This document shows positions 62,718 to 64,000 of a stretch of DNA of 64,000 nucleotides, in pieces. The translations under genes and the position numbers were made by a program. Source of the stretch: Mesorhizobium carmichaelinearum. Lineage in GTDB: Bacteria; Pseudomonadota; Alphaproteobacteria; Rhizobiales; Rhizobiaceae. The notes beneath the pieces were generated by a model, which saw nothing but the letters and a program-made list of their open reading frames with translations, was not told the DNA's origin and made no database searches. Position 1 is the first letter of the stretch, and every line of letters begins with the position of its first letter. The stretch spans positions 62,001-126,000 of the forward strand of contig NZ_FZQR01000006.1 in assembly GCF_900199455.1 (NCBI RefSeq), written 5' to 3'.

Positions 62718-64000
<1,283 letters not shown>

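Overview
The window looks like chromosome from an alphaproteobacterium of the order Hyphomicrobiales, most likely Mesorhizobium. The evidence is high GC, dense G/C-ending codon use, an aglR-aglEFGAK alpha-glucoside operon in the rhizobial order, three tandem genes of the small secreted DUF680 type (a family I know mainly from Mesorhizobium), many ABC importers, and rhizobial-style palindromic intergenic repeats. I see no rRNA, tRNA, CRISPR array or prophage.

Layout. 1-1605: start of a sugar ABC operon (ATPase, then a permease cut by the edge). 2137-4800: Rieske oxygenase plus ferredoxin-reductase pair of the betaine-demethylase type, behind a cobalamin riboswitch. 5310-6148: three DUF680-like genes and a strong terminator. 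6180-14105: agl operon and its divergent LacI regulator. 14248-17651: a membrane protein, then an ECF sigma / anti-sigma / subtilase operon. 17784-27682: a phosphodiesterase, a peptide-type ABC importer with two paralogous binding proteins, and a CocE/NonD hydrolase. 27779-46420: a purine catabolism region. 46451-46682: a MITE-like repeat. 46696-49400: a DNA-repair pair (radical SAM and DUF4130-UdgX). 49487-52278: glutamine synthetase-like enzyme and class III aminotransferase. 52435-63509: small regulatory and accessory units (two MarR, AraC, LacI, CobW GTPase, WD40 protein, a GNAT/DUF1778 toxin-antitoxin pair, an EamA transporter, a 2-hydroxyacid dehydrogenase, a peptidase C26). 63755-64000: start of a TRAP-type binding protein.

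How the genes work together. The purine genes cover guanine to xanthine (GuaD), xanthine to urate (XdhABC), urate to allantoin (cytochrome-linked PuuD, UraH, UraD domain), allantoin to allantoate (PuuE domain), then ureidoglycine to ureidoglycolate (AllE) and glyoxylate (AllA), with a glycerate kinase that can take the carbon on to glycolysis. Allantoate amidohydrolase is not in the window. The cluster is interrupted by PhzF and two flavin monooxygenase genes and by a lower-GC two-gene cassette beside a LysR-tail remnant.

Most notable observations: a B12 riboswitch in front of a Rieske demethylase operon; a palindromic repeat read through in frame inside xdhC; a toxin-antitoxin pair with a perfect operator placed between CobW and WD40 genes; a perfect 14-bp dyad covering a start codon; paired MarR operators; and a LacI gene whose only sensible start is CTG.
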